A stretch of DNA of 64,000 bases, taken from NCBI GenBank assembly GCA_040218535.1, contig JAVJRG010000010.1, forward strand, positions 310,001 through 374,000. The letters run 5' to 3'. The translations under genes and the position numbers were made by a program. The notes below the pieces were generated by a model. That model had not been told where the DNA came from. It saw only the letters and a list, made by a program, of their open reading frames with translations, and did no database searches. This DNA is from Lacipirellulaceae bacterium (lineage in GTDB: Bacteria > Planctomycetota > Planctomycetia > Pirellulales > Lacipirellulaceae). Of this stretch, positions 52,241-61,674 are shown one piece after another; within the stretch, counting starts at the first letter, position 1, and the number at the start of each line of letters is the position of its first letter.

Positions 52241-53182
52241 ATGATCGAAGTCCGCGACCTCACGAAAAAATACGGCGATCTGTTCGCTATTCATAAAATC
52301 GACTTGAAGCTCGAAGCCGGCGATGTGTTCGGCTTTATTGGGCCTAATGGCGCAGGGAAGACCACAACCATGCGCATCCTGGCCACATTGCTCAATCCTA
52401 CTTGGGGCGAAGCGTACGTCGGTGGCTACTCAATCTACACCAAGCCAAAAGAAATCCGTCGCATCATTGGCTACATGCCGGACTTCTTTGGCGTGTACGA
52501 CAACATGAAGGTGATTGAGTACCTCGAGTTCTTCGCCGCCGCCTATCGCATCAAAGGACCGGCACGCCGTAAGATTTGCGATGAAGTTCTCGAACTGGTC
52601 GACCTCGGCTACAAGCGTGAAGCGCTCGTCACCAGCCTTTCGCGCGGCATGACCCAACGCCTGGGACTTGCACGCGTCTTGTTGCACGACCCGCAAGTCT
52701 TGCTGCTCGACGAGCCTGCTTCTGGACTCGACCCGCGTGCCCGTATCGAGATCCGCGGATTGCTCAAAGAACTTCGCAACATGGGCAAAACAATCATGGT
52801 CAGCAGTCACATTCTGCCAGAACTCGCCGACATCTGTAATAAGATCGGCATCATCGAAAAGGGCGAGTTGCAAGTCAACGATTCGGTAGCCGACGTCATG
52901 AAGAAAGTCCGCCAACAGACGGTTCTTCGCATCAACGTCGTTGATGGTGCCAACTCCGACCAACGCGAGGCTGCCGCTAGTCAACTTCAGGAGCATGAGA
53001 TCGTCGAACAGGTCGAAGTTCTCCCCGACGATCTCCGTGTCACGCTCATCCCCGGCGAGCATGACGTAAGCGTCCTTGCCAAACTTCTTCTCGACAAAGG
53101 CCACGGACTTACACGGCTCACCGAAGAATCGATCGACCTCGAAACCGCGTTCATGACGCTGACGAAGGGCATCACGAGTTAA
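52241..53182 (+). CDS. ABC transporter ATP-binding protein
   Basis: A 313-residue protein. Walker A GPNGAGKTT at 34-42, signature SLSRGMTQRLGLAR near 132, Walker B VLLLDEPASGLD near 154, and the H-loop in VSSHILPEL. The C-terminal extension (about 225-313) is of the kind found on ATPases that work with ABC-2 exporters. No permease gene is beside it; the large membrane protein upstream is the only candidate partner in the window. A tRNA gene follows 63 bases after its stop. Confidence 0.93.
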   Translation: MIEVRDLTKKYGDLFAIHKIDLKLEAGDVFGFIGPNGAGKTTTMRILATLLNPTWGEAYVGGYSIYTKPKEIRRIIGYMPDFFGVYDNMKVIEYLEFFAAAYRIKGPARRKICDEVLELVDLGYKREALVTSLSRGMTQRLGLARVLLHDPQVLLLDEPASGLDPRARIEIRGLLKELRNMGKTIMVSSHILPELADICNKIGIIEKGELQVNDSVADVMKKVRQQTVLRINVVDGANSDQREAAASQLQEHEIVEQVEVLPDDLRVTLIPGEHDVSVLAKLLLDKGHGLTRLTEESIDLETAFMTLTKGITS

Positions 53183-53245
53183 TGCTCTGAGCGGTCCAAT
53201 AGACAACCCGCCCGCTGCTTCGTAGAATACTCAATCCGACGCCAC

Positions 53246-53318
53246 GCCCCGTTCGTCTAGTGGCCCAGGACACCGCCCTCTCACGGCGGAGACAGGGGTT
53301 CGACTCCCCTACGGGGTA
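53246..53318 (+). tRNA. tRNA-Glu (CTC)
   Basis: A 73-base cloverleaf reads directly: acceptor GCCCCGT/ACGGGGT (first pair G-U), D arm with AGTGGCCCAGGAC, anticodon stem CCGCC/GGCGG around loop CTCTCAC with anticodon CTC, variable bases and T arm AGGGGTTCGACTCCCCT, discriminator A. CCA is not encoded. A glutamate identity fits CTC and the usual bacterial tRNA-Glu sequence. Confidence 0.97.
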
Positions 53319-53458
53319 CTTGGCTTTCCTGCTCGCAACGGTTTTGCTGCAAGATTGCGCGAAACTGCTGCGCATCGGCCTCCTTCTCTTGGCTTGTTCG
53401 GTCCTGCTGGTTTGTTAAATTCGAGGTCCCAGCGCAACCACCAGCAAGGCATGTCGTG

Positions 53459-54769
53459 ATGTCGAATTTCTCAAAGTCATCGGACGTTTCCATTTCGCGG
53501 CGTCGGTTTGTCACACAGGCTGCCCTTGCGTCCGGGGGTACTTCAGTTGCTACGCAACTGTTGTACGCACAAGCCGGACCGACTCCTGCACCCAGCGAAC
53601 GCATTCAGTTGGGCTTCATCGGTGTAGGAGGCATGGGGCAGTTTCATTTGCAGTGGTTTGCCAAACAGCCGGACGTGCAAATCGTTTCCGTTTGCGATGT
53701 CGATCGCAATCGGTTTGCCGCGGTTGAAAATATTCTCCAGTCCAAAGACTATGAAACTTATCACGACTACCGCGAACTCCTCACAAACGAATCGCTCGAC
53801 GCAGTGGTGGTCGCTACGCCAGATCATTGGCACGGTTTGGTTGCCATTGCTGCGGCACGTGCAGGCAAAGGGATTTACTGCGAGAAACCACTGACCAACT
53901 CCGTGGGAGAAGGCCGCGCGCTTTGCGATGCGGTGCAAGAAAACAAGGTCATCCTACAAACAGGCTCTCACGAGCGTTCGAACCCTGGCGCGGCGATTGC
54001 CAAAAAACTAATCGCTGAAGGACGTTTCGGAGAAATCGAAACCGTACGGATTCAGCTACCGACCGATGAGCAGCATTTGCAAACGGTCAAGAATTTCAAA
54101 GGAGTACCACCGGCTTCAGATCCACCGGAGGGCTTCGATTACAACTTCTGGCTAGGGCACACCCCAGAGGTTCCTTACACAGAAAAACGATGCCATTTCT
54201 GGTGGCGTTTTATTAGCTCCTACGGCGGGGGCGAGATGACTGACCGCGGTTGCCACGTCATCGACCTGGCTCAAATGATTCTTGGCCTTGATGACACCGG
54301 ACCAACCCGAATTGAAGCGACTGGCGAAACGCCCGCGCCGGGGCTCTACGACGCGTTTCTCGACTTTGAATTCGAGAACCGTTTCGCCAGCGGGTTGCGT
54401 ATGATCGGAAGCAATGAAGGCCCCCGAGGAGTTTGGTTTGAAGGCACTGAGGGAAAACTGTTTGTCAGTGTTCACGGGGCCGAACTCACCGCCGAACCGG
54501 CTGCTTTGCTTGAGGACATAAGAGTCCCCAAAAAACCTCACTACGTAAAACATCGTCGCGAGTTTCTGGAGGCCGTTAAAACCGGCAGCCCCGTAATCGC
54601 CCCCGTGGAAGCCGGCCACCGTACCGCCACGATTTGCCATCTCAACAACCTGGCCCTCCGGCTTGGTCGCTCGTTCAACTGGGACCCAACAACTGAGCAA
54701 TCCGACGACCAGGAAGTCAACGCTTTGTTAACGCCATCTATGCGTGAGCCCTGGTCTCTGGAAAGTTAA
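53459..54769 (+). CDS. exported Gfo/Idh/MocA-family oxidoreductase
   Basis: A 436-residue protein. A twin-arginine signal (SRRRFVTQAALASGGTS) fits export with bound cofactor. The NAD(P)-binding domain has IQLGFIGVGGMGQFH, VVSVCDVDRNR and VVVATPDHWHGL; the conserved catalytic-site CEKPLTNSVGEG follows. HHF-like GGEMTDRGCHVIDL marks the C-terminal domain, as in planctomycete sugar oxidoreductases. The ATG is used; a GTG three bases earlier is also in frame. Substrate is probably a sugar or sugar derivative, not defined. It follows tRNA-Glu. Confidence 0.92.
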   Translation: MSNFSKSSDVSISRRRFVTQAALASGGTSVATQLLYAQAGPTPAPSERIQLGFIGVGGMGQFHLQWFAKQPDVQIVSVCDVDRNRFAAVENILQSKDYETYHDYRELLTNESLDAVVVATPDHWHGLVAIAAARAGKGIYCEKPLTNSVGEGRALCDAVQENKVILQTGSHERSNPGAAIAKKLIAEGRFGEIETVRIQLPTDEQHLQTVKNFKGVPPASDPPEGFDYNFWLGHTPEVPYTEKRCHFWWRFISSYGGGEMTDRGCHVIDLAQMILGLDDTGPTRIEATGETPAPGLYDAFLDFEFENRFASGLRMIGSNEGPRGVWFEGTEGKLFVSVHGAELTAEPAALLEDIRVPKKPHYVKHRREFLEAVKTGSPVIAPVEAGHRTATICHLNNLALRLGRSFNWDPTTEQSDDQEVNALLTPSMREPWSLES

Positions 54770-54878
54770 GTTGCGTGAGTTTTTTGGTAACTTTAGCAGC
54801 CAAGTCCGCTCTCGCCTTCCTTACGAAAATCCTTGCCCGATTCTGCGTTCCTGAACGGGCTAGTAATTAGCAAGGGCT

Positions 54879-56342
54879 TCAGAGCAGGATTTCGTGCCGC
54901 ACTTTGGGATCGTTTGCAGGGCCGATCAGTCGGGCGTTCAAACCTTGGAACGGATAACTTAGACAGTGCGGATCGAACCCAAGCAGGTGCAATAGCGTTG
55001 CCTGCAGATCATGGACCGGCACCTTACCGTCCTGAACAAAGTAGCCGAAATCATCGGTTGTTCCGTGGACCGTCCCTGGCTTCATTCCACCGCCGGCGAA
55101 GAGCATGGTAAACGCATGGGGGTGATGATCACGCCCCAGGAATTTCGATCCGTTGCGAGCCTCATTCATCGAGGTACGGCCGAACTCGCCGCCCCAGATC
55201 ACGAGGGTATCGTCCAGCAGGCCCCGTTGCTTGAGGTCGTTGATTAACGCGGCAACGGGGCGATCCATCTCGCCGCACTTCCGCGGGAGTCCTTGATCGA
55301 TGCTGTTGCCAGCGCCGGTGCCGTGCATGTCCCAGCCGTAGTCAAACAGTTGGACGAAGCGAACGCCCTGTTCGACAAGGCGGCGAGCCAGCAAACAATT
55401 GTTGGCGATCGAGGCGACCCCCGGTTTCGCGCCGTAAGCCTTAAGGGTGTGATCCGATTCCTTGGAGAGATCCATCACTTCGGGGACCGTCACTTGCATC
55501 CGATAAGCAAGCTCGTACTGCTCAATGCGCGTGAGCGTCTCCGGGTCGCCGAATTGCTCCTGTTGCATTTGATTCAAGTCTGCCAATGCATCGAGACTCT
55601 GTCGGCGGACCTGACGCGACATTCCCTTGGGGTTGGAAACAAACAGAATCGGATCGCCCACACTTCGGCACTGAACGCCTTGATAAACACTCGGCAGGAA
55701 GCCGCTGCCCCAAGCATTCTTACCCGAACTGGGTGCCTTGCCCCCTGAGAGCAATACGACGAAGCCCGGAAGGTTCTGATTCTCGGTCCCTAGACCATAC
55801 GTGGCCCAGGCGCCGAAAGACGGATAGCCAAACCGGGCGTTGCCTGTGAGCAACGCCAGTTGTGCAGGGGCGTGGTTAAACTGCTCCGTGTGCATCGAGC
55901 GGACAACGGTAAGATCGTCAGCAATGGAAGCAAGATGGGGAACCAGATTCGAGTACCAGCCGCCCGCCTCACCATGCTGCTTAAAGTTGTGCATCGTGCC
56001 CAGCAACTTCGGCGTCCCCTTGATGAAGGCAAAACGTTGCCCTTCCGTCAAACTGCTCGGGCAATCTTGGCCACTCATCTCAACAAGCTTGGGCTTGTAG
56101 TCGAACATGTCCAGTTGCGAGGGCGAGCCGGCCAGATGGATGTAGATGACTCGCTTTGCCTTCGGAGCAAGGTGCGTTCGGGGCGAATCGTCGATTGCCA
56201 GCTTTGGCTGAGGCGACGCCGTTGCGTCGGCCCGGTCGTTCGCGAGCAGGCTCCCCAAGGCAAGCCCCCCCAAGCCTACTTGGCAATTGCGAAGGAAGTG
56301 CCGGCGTGTAACCGCTTCAAGATATTGTTGGTGGAAGTTCAT
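54879..56342 (-). CDS. DUF1501 protein, second copy
   Basis: A 487-residue relative of the protein at 17820-19301. The twin-arginine-type signal is [21 protein letters not shown]. Shared marks are [58 protein letters not shown] and [16 protein letters not shown]. An ATG 21 bases upstream is also possible. It is 43 bases downstream of the PSCyt1 gene and probably co-transcribed with it. Activity unknown. Confidence 0.92.
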   Translation of the reverse strand: MNFHQQYLEAVTRRHFLRNCQVGLGGLALGSLLANDRADATASPQPKLAIDDSPRTHLAPKAKRVIYIHLAGSPSQLDMFDYKPKLVEMSGQDCPSSLTEGQRFAFIKGTPKLLGTMHNFKQHGEAGGWYSNLVPHLASIADDLTVVRSMHTEQFNHAPAQLALLTGNARFGYPSFGAWATYGLGTENQNLPGFVVLLSGGKAPSSGKNAWGSGFLPSVYQGVQCRSVGDPILFVSNPKGMSRQVRRQSLDALADLNQMQQEQFGDPETLTRIEQYELAYRMQVTVPEVMDLSKESDHTLKAYGAKPGVASIANNCLLARRLVEQGVRFVQLFDYGWDMHGTGAGNSIDQGLPRKCGEMDRPVAALINDLKQRGLLDDTLVIWGGEFGRTSMNEARNGSKFLGRDHHPHAFTMLFAGGGMKPGTVHGTTDDFGYFVQDGKVPVHDLQATLLHLLGFDPHCLSYPFQGLNARLIGPANDPKVRHEILL

Positions 56343-56385
56343 GGTAGAGTCGAATGAGTTCATGGCCCGGTAGGGCGACGTACGA

Positions 56386-58725
56386 TCAATTCTGAGTAAG
56401 CACTTCATCCAGGTTAAGCAAGACGTTGGCGACAACCGTCCAAGCTGCAACTTCGGCGACTCGGTCCTCGGGGAAGGTTGTTTCTAGGCTTTCCGAAGTC
56501 GCCAGCCGCTTTGCGTTTTCTTGATCGGCCTGGAAGTGCGAAAGTTGTGTCTGATAGAGCTCGGCTAATCGCTCTGCCTCTTCTGCAGTCGGTGGTCGAA
56601 CAAGGATCTGGCGGAACACGCGCTCCAGTCGCTGGGCGGATTCTAGATGACTCCATTGGGCAGCCTCGGCAGCGATCGCTTGTGCCGCCTCCACGAATGC
56701 CGGATCGTTCAAAGTGACGAAAGCTCCAACCGGAGTATTGGTGGAAATCCGGCGTACCGTGCAGACAGTTCGATCTGGCGCATCCAGCGCGATCATCGAA
56801 GGGTAAGGGGCTAGCCGGCGCCACCGCGTGTAGAGCCCACGACGGTGACGGTTTTCTCCCTCGCTCGCCTCCCAGTCGAAGCTCGTCCCGAAAGCAGCGG
56901 CTAAACCAATCTTCGGTTGCGGGGGCCGAACCGGGGGGCCGAACATCTTGTCGCTCAACAAGCCCGTGGCGGCGAGCGTGTAATCGCGAATCTGTTCGGC
57001 GGAGAGCCGATGTCGCGGTCCTCGAGCCAGAAGTCGATTACGTGGATCCAGTTCTAGTTTTTCTGGAGCTATCCGCGAGGACTGACGATAGGTTGCGGAG
57101 GTCACGACCAAGCGGCACAACTCTTTCATGGACCAACCGCGCTCGATGAACTCTAGCGCTAGCCAGTCCAACAGTTCGGGATGCGAAGGCATTTCTCCCT
57201 GCATGCCAAAGTCTTCGCTCGTTTCGACGATGCCGATGCCGAAAAGCTTTTCCCAGTGACGGTTCACGGCAACCCGAGCTGTGAGAGGGTTCTCAGGAGA
57301 TACCAGCCAATGTGCCAACCCTAGTCGGTTCTTCGGTTGTTGCTCATCCCAATCGTGAAACGCCGCCGGAACCCCTGCCGTGACCTCGTCTCCCTTGTCA
57401 AGAAAACTGCCACGAATCGCGATCTGCGTCTTCCGCCTGTTGCCTGCTGGCAATTCCTTCATGACCGGCGTCGTACTGACCTGTTCCTTCAGAAGTGTTT
57501 GTTCCTCTTTGAGCCTATTCTGTACGCCCCCGTTTTTCTCTTCACGTCTCAGCTTCTCGATTTCCTTCAGGCGAGCGGTCTGCTCTTCGGTGGGAAACGT
57601 AATGAAGGGCCGATTGTCGGACTTGTCAGAATCCGCTGTCTGATTGAAGAATGCGAAGAACTGGTAGTATTCTTCGTGGGTCAGCGGATCGTATTTGTGA
57701 GTGTGGCATTGGGCACAGCCCAGGGTCATCGCCATCCAAACTTGCATTGTCGTATTCGTGCGATCAACAACGGCCGCGTGGCGGAACTCCTCGTCGTCGG
57801 TCCCGCCTTCGTCGTTGGTCATCGTGTTACGATGGAAGGCCGTCGCCGTGAGCTGCTCTCTTGTCGGTTCCGGAAGCATATCCCCGGCTAGCTGTTCAAT
57901 CGTGAACTGATCATAGGGCAGGTCGCGATTGAAAGCTTGGATCACCCAGTCACGGTACGGCCAGATGGTCCGCAAATTATCGTTGGCGTAACCTTGTGAA
58001 TCGGCGTAGCGAGCTAAGTCGAGCCACATGCGGGCCCACTTCTCCCCGTAGCGAGGCGATTCCAGTAGCCGATCGACCAAACGCTCGTAAGCCCCCGGCT
58101 CCTTGTCATTGATAAAAACATCTGTTTCTTCAACGGTTGGCGGCAATCCGGTGAGGTCCAACGAAACGCGGCGAATCAGTCGATAGCGATCGGCTTCAGG
58201 CTCTGGCTCAAGGCCTTCCTTCTCAAGTCGGGCGAGCACAAAGGCATCGATTTCATTACGGACCCAACCAGGATTCTCCACCTTGGGAATCTTCGGAGCG
58301 GAGGGTGGGACCAGCGACCAGTGCTTCTCGTAATTCGCACCCGACTCAATCCACCGTCGAAGCAATTCAACCTCGTCCTCCCTAAGCCGCTCGCTAACAT
58401 CCGCTGGGGGCATGCGATAGTCGTCATCGGCTTCAAGGACGCGGATTAGTGCCTCACTTTCATCTGGCTTTCCTGGGACGATCGCTCGGACACCGCTGTC
58501 GAGTTCCCGAATCACATCCTCACGGGTGGCAAATGAAAGCCCCGATTCGCGATGCTCCTCGTCAGGCCCGTGGCAAGCAATGCACTTACTGAGAATGGGC
58601 CGAATCTCCATATTGAAGTTGACCTCTTCCTCAGCCGAAACATCCATTGCATGCACGCTCTCTGAGGACACAGAGGCCGTGCAGGCCAAGAGGCAGACAA
58701 GAAGAGTTCGAAATCTCAACAGCAT
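56386..58725 (-). CDS. planctomycete cytochrome c / DUF1549 / DUF1553 protein, second copy
   Basis: A 779-residue exported protein. Signal peptide about 1-26. Haem motif CIACH at C48-C51-H52, with a second C-x-x-C-H in [14 protein letters not shown]1549: [20 protein letters not shown] and [22 protein letters not shown]1553: [37 protein letters not shown] and [18 protein letters not shown]. It lacks the roughly 200-residue insert of the copy at 19298-22225. It is paired with the DUF1501 gene. Confidence 0.93.
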   Translation of the reverse strand: MLLRFRTLLVCLLACTASVSSESVHAMDVSAEEEVNFNMEIRPILSKCIACHGPDEEHRESGLSFATREDVIRELDSGVRAIVPGKPDESEALIRVLEADDDYRMPPADVSERLREDEVELLRRWIESGANYEKHWSLVPPSAPKIPKVENPGWVRNEIDAFVLARLEKEGLEPEPEADRYRLIRRVSLDLTGLPPTVEETDVFINDKEPGAYERLVDRLLESPRYGEKWARMWLDLARYADSQGYANDNLRTIWPYRDWVIQAFNRDLPYDQFTIEQLAGDMLPEPTREQLTATAFHRNTMTNDEGGTDDEEFRHAAVVDRTNTTMQVWMAMTLGCAQCHTHKYDPLTHEEYYQFFAFFNQTADSDKSDNRPFITFPTEEQTARLKEIEKLRREEKNGGVQNRLKEEQTLLKEQVSTTPVMKELPAGNRRKTQIAIRGSFLDKGDEVTAGVPAAFHDWDEQQPKNRLGLAHWLVSPENPLTARVAVNRHWEKLFGIGIVETSEDFGMQGEMPSHPELLDWLALEFIERGWSMKELCRLVVTSATYRQSSRIAPEKLELDPRNRLLARGPRHRLSAEQIRDYTLAATGLLSDKMFGPPVRPPQPKIGLAAAFGTSFDWEASEGENRHRRGLYTRWRRLAPYPSMIALDAPDRTVCTVRRISTNTPVGAFVTLNDPAFVEAAQAIAAEAAQWSHLESAQRLERVFRQILVRPPTAEEAERLAELYQTQLSHFQADQENAKRLATSESLETTFPEDRVAEVAAWTVVANVLLNLDEVLTQN

Positions 58726-59048
58726 GGCGACTCAGATCGCTTGGAGTATCTAGGGGCGAAAGGCAGGAGAGACATGGCTTTCCTATCTCATAACGTTGCA
58801 AAAAGCAGGTTTTTTACTCGATCTCCAGGAAGCTTGTGGCCTAATCGCCCAAATATAGGGTCGGGGCTAGGTTCGCATAGTTGGAATATAATTCCGCCGG
58901 AGGGACTCCATCTCAACGGAAAAACTCGTCAAAATGCTAAAATCCGAGGTTTTAGGTGCTTTCTGGGTAAACCCGGTGCAAACCCACACGTTAAGAGAGT
59001 GTCAGCTCACGTGCATTTTGGACGTGATACGGCAGGAGGTTCGTAGCT
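58726..59048 (+). other. leader/intergenic region with small hairpins
   Basis: 323 bases between the divergent PSCyt1 and ECF sigma genes. GGAAT-ATA-ATTCC with a TATAAT box lies at 58883-58895, but no matching -35 box was seen. Three short hairpins follow in a row: GGGT/ACCC (58965-58974), ACAC/GTGT (58986-59002) and TCACGT/ACGTGA (59007-59027). A GGAGG at 59035-59039 precedes a GTG. The stretch resembles a structured leader, although no known riboswitch class was recognised. Confidence 0.45.
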
Positions 59049-59189
59049 GTGGGCATTAGGCGGCACGGACCGTGTTCTTTTGAGATTGCCCCTATGGGCA
59101 GAGGTTCCTTATTCGAGGAGCTTTCAAAGACGCGAGACCCGAATGTCCAGAAGCGAAGAACAGGATGGCAGCGAGAGTACCGACGATAG
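59049..59189 (+). CDS. possible 46-residue leader ORF overlapping the sigma gene
   Basis: GTG start with GGAGG 9 bases upstream, the best-spaced ribosome-binding site in this leader; the sigma gene itself has none. It encodes 46 residues rich in Arg and Gly (starting V-G-I-R-R-H) and ends at TAG after overlapping the first 47 bases of the sigma gene in another frame. Its translation could couple to or damp sigma expression. It may also be chance. Confidence 0.35.
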   Translation: MGIRRHGPCSFEIAPMGRGSLFEELSKTRDPNVQKRRTGWQREYRR

Positions 59190-59730
59190 TCGTCGTCGCT
59201 TGGACCAATCTCCCGAAGAGCTTTTTGAGGATTTGCTCAGTGCGCATCAGCACCGGGTCTACGGTTACATTTTCGCAATGCTGCGTGACACGGCCGACTC
59301 ACAAGATGTGTTGCAGCAGACGGCAGTCATCCTTTGGCAGAAGTTCGAGCAGTTTGATCCCGACACCGACTTTTTCCGGTGGGCGGTGACAGTTGCGCGA
59401 TACGAAGTATTGAACTTTACAAAATACCGGCGGCGTAGCCGGATGTATTTTAATCAAGACTTGATGGAGCAACTGGCAGACGACCTCTCAGGGCAGGACA
59501 ATGATTTCGTCGAGACTCGACGAGCCGCTCTGAAGCAGTGTTTGCAGAAGCTCCCCGAGGCTGATCGAAAACTGATAGAAAGTCGTTATTCTCACGGCCT
59601 TGGTTCAAGGCAGATGTCGGAAATCCTGGGCAGATCTCCAAGCAGTATCTGTAACTCATTAAGACGCGTTCGTGAGGCACTTCATGGATGCATCGAGCAC
59701 ACACTGCTAAGAGAGGATTCAAAAGCATGA
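59143..59730 (+). CDS. ECF-type RNA polymerase sigma factor
   Basis: A 195-residue sigma factor. Region 2 includes YGYIFAMLRDTADSQDVLQQTAVILWQKF and DFFRWAVTVARYEVLNFTKYRRR; region 4 includes LPEADRKLIESRYSHGLGSRQMSEILGRSPSSICNSLRRVREAL. The group with W-A-x-x-x-A-R-x-x-V-L is common in planctomycetes and verrucomicrobia. An ATG without a Shine-Dalgarno site is used; an in-frame TTG at 59080 is possible. Its stop overlaps the FecR-like gene as ATGA, so the latter is likely its regulator. Confidence 0.9.
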   Translation: MSRSEEQDGSESTDDSRRRLDQSPEELFEDLLSAHQHRVYGYIFAMLRDTADSQDVLQQTAVILWQKFEQFDPDTDFFRWAVTVARYEVLNFTKYRRRSRMYFNQDLMEQLADDLSGQDNDFVETRRAALKQCLQKLPEADRKLIESRYSHGLGSRQMSEILGRSPSSICNSLRRVREALHGCIEHTLLREDSKA

Positions 59731-61481
59731 GCAAGTTTCATTATTTCAACGCAGATAATAAATTACGTCGCTTGATTCAAAAAAGCCTGGACGAGCCGCT
59801 TACCGGCGACGAGGTTCGGGAGCTCGAACAAGCACTACAGGCAGACCCCAACTTGAGGTTAGCCTATCTCGAAGCGACTCAAATGCACGTTAGTCTCGTG
59901 GAACATGGGCAGGCACTGGAAATGTGCCGTCGTGCCGCAGAAGAGTTTCCCAAATCGACAGCGAACGCAGTGTCTCGCGAAAATTTGGCGGTCGCTGATG
60001 AGACGCCCTCCCGGCAGCGTCTCCTGCGTTTCCCTTCCCTTCCTAAAGCATTGCCGTATGCGGCTGCCCTGCTATTGGTTGGCATGGGGCTTGGCTGCGG
60101 TCTCGGTATTGTTGCGGCCTCGGTCATGTACAAACAGCCGGAATTCACTTCCGTGAAGTGGAACTATCCAAGTTCACCGGGAGTCACTGCACGGGTGGTT
60201 GCAACCGCTGATGTTAGTTGGCAGGCTTCAGAGAGTCCTGACACCCTGCCGACGCGCAACTTAAAGGTCGGGCAAGAAGTTCGTCTGGATGCAGGACTTG
60301 TTGAGATTGCCTTCCGTGACGGCGCTCACACAATTCTTGAGGGCCCTGGGGTACTCGAAATTCGTTCCGGCTCATCCTGCAAGCTTTATTCCGGCAAGTT
60401 ATGCGTCTCAAAAGATGACGAGACTCCATCCAATTTTGTTGTGGACACGCCCTCGGGAGTCATACAGCTTCGCGCAGGGCAGTTTGGCTTGGTCACCGCC
60501 GATCAAACGACGCACTGCCACAACTTCACGGCTACGATGCAAGTTGAAGCGCTCCGAGAGGTCTCCGTCCGGCAAGCGTTGGAACCGAAACACAATCAAC
60601 TGGTGGAGCTAGACGCAATCACGGGTATCAAGACGATTCTGCAACCAGCCGACCCCTCGATCTTTACGCGTCGGATGCCGAGTCGCTCCAGTGACCACTT
60701 CACCGATGATGTGATCCTTCTAGGAAATCTCTTTGACGATGGTACAACCGCTTCGCTTACTCAGGCGATGCAGACCGACGCCTATCAGGCTGCTGGGGAA
60801 ACAATCGATTTGGGCGTCGCGGCCGTACGCGATGGGGGACTTGATGTTGATTTCCCTCTCTTCGACGCAGGACCGCGGTTTAACCTGATCAATGTTGGTG
60901 GCGGTGGCCCCCGAGTCCGTGGCCTTCCATCCAACGACACCTATCGCTCGACCCATGCGGAAGCCATCCGCACGCTCGGCGAACTTTATGACCGCGAAGA
61001 TGCCTATCTGACAAAAGTTGAGGACGGCATCGGCATGTGCACCAATGAAATGATCACTTTCGACCTGCAAGAAATCCGGGACGCTGGTCACTTGGGCAAG
61101 ATACCAATGCGACTCAAAGTCGATCGTGCTGGCGTAAACGATCGTTTTGTCGATAGTGAACACATACTAGGAGGCGTGCGGTTTGTGGTTATCCTCAGTA
61201 ACCGTTCAAAAGTGCAAGATGCTTACGTCAACGGCGAGCATTACCCGATCCAGCGTAAGGCGGGTGTCTACTCCTTCGACCTGCGAGAGAAGAAAGCCCC
61301 GCGGCCGATTCAACGCGGGCGTGGCTACGTTGCGTTTGATGTTCCTATCCCGGCAGACGTAACCCATTTGACGCTTGCTACCACCATGTGTGGCCTGGAA
61401 GACGACGACCACGCGGTGTTCTCTGGCGCGAGGTTGGAGATCATTCGCGAAGCGTCGCCACAGGCGACTGCCGCAAAATAG
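59727..61481 (+). CDS. FecR-like membrane protein with NPCBM-like domain, putative ECF partner
   Basis: A 584-residue protein. The start overlaps the sigma stop; AGAGGA lies about 9 bases before the ATG. Residues 1-105 are a cytoplasmic anti-sigma-like helical part. A membrane helix is at about 110-135 (ALPYAAALLLVGMGLGCGLG). A FecR-type beta domain follows at about 155-300 (LDAGLVEIAFRDGAHTILEGPG; FVVDTPSGVIQLRAGQFGLV). The C-terminus is beta-rich and like the NPCBM or carbohydrate-binding type (ILGGVRFVVILS). It would sense an outside sugar-related signal and pass it to the sigma factor. Confidence 0.8.
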   Translation: MSKFHYFNADNKLRRLIQKSLDEPLTGDEVRELEQALQADPNLRLAYLEATQMHVSLVEHGQALEMCRRAAEEFPKSTANAVSRENLAVADETPSRQRLLRFPSLPKALPYAAALLLVGMGLGCGLGIVAASVMYKQPEFTSVKWNYPSSPGVTARVVATADVSWQASESPDTLPTRNLKVGQEVRLDAGLVEIAFRDGAHTILEGPGVLEIRSGSSCKLYSGKLCVSKDDETPSNFVVDTPSGVIQLRAGQFGLVTADQTTHCHNFTATMQVEALREVSVRQALEPKHNQLVELDAITGIKTILQPADPSIFTRRMPSRSSDHFTDDVILLGNLFDDGTTASLTQAMQTDAYQAAGETIDLGVAAVRDGGLDVDFPLFDAGPRFNLINVGGGGPRVRGLPSNDTYRSTHAEAIRTLGELYDREDAYLTKVEDGIGMCTNEMITFDLQEIRDAGHLGKIPMRLKVDRAGVNDRFVDSEHILGGVRFVVILSNRSKVQDAYVNGEHYPIQRKAGVYSFDLREKKAPRPIQRGRGYVAFDVPIPADVTHLTLATTMCGLEDDDHAVFSGARLEIIREASPQATAAK

Positions 61482-61486
61482 TACAG

Positions 61487-61554
61487 ACAAGCACGAAGCG
61501 CAAGCGAGTGAATAAACACGGCAAAGAACTCACTCGTCTGTGCTTCGTGCTTGT
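61487..61554. repeat. 24-bp imperfect inverted repeat ACAAGCACGAAGCG
   Basis: The left arm 61487-61510 and right arm 61531-61554 are reverse complements at 21 of 24 positions around a 20-base spacer. A T-rich stretch follows the right arm (TTGTTTTCTTT), so it might also end the FecR-like transcript. Confidence 0.75.
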
Positions 61555-61674
61555 TTTCTTTGGGCAAACTCTCCCAGCGAAGAGTCGATACGATTACGCT
61601 ATCGATTCTCGTCACCCGGAATTCCTTCCACCAGGTCGCACGTAGTGCGCTGCTAAACCTATAGGCCAAATTCA

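Noticed and set aside
58921-59030. Possible cobalamin riboswitch (GGGTAAACCCGGTGCAAACCC)
   Set aside because: It looks like part of the consensus, but the B12-box core (GCCACTG-type) and the long pairing are missing, and the gene behind is a sigma factor.
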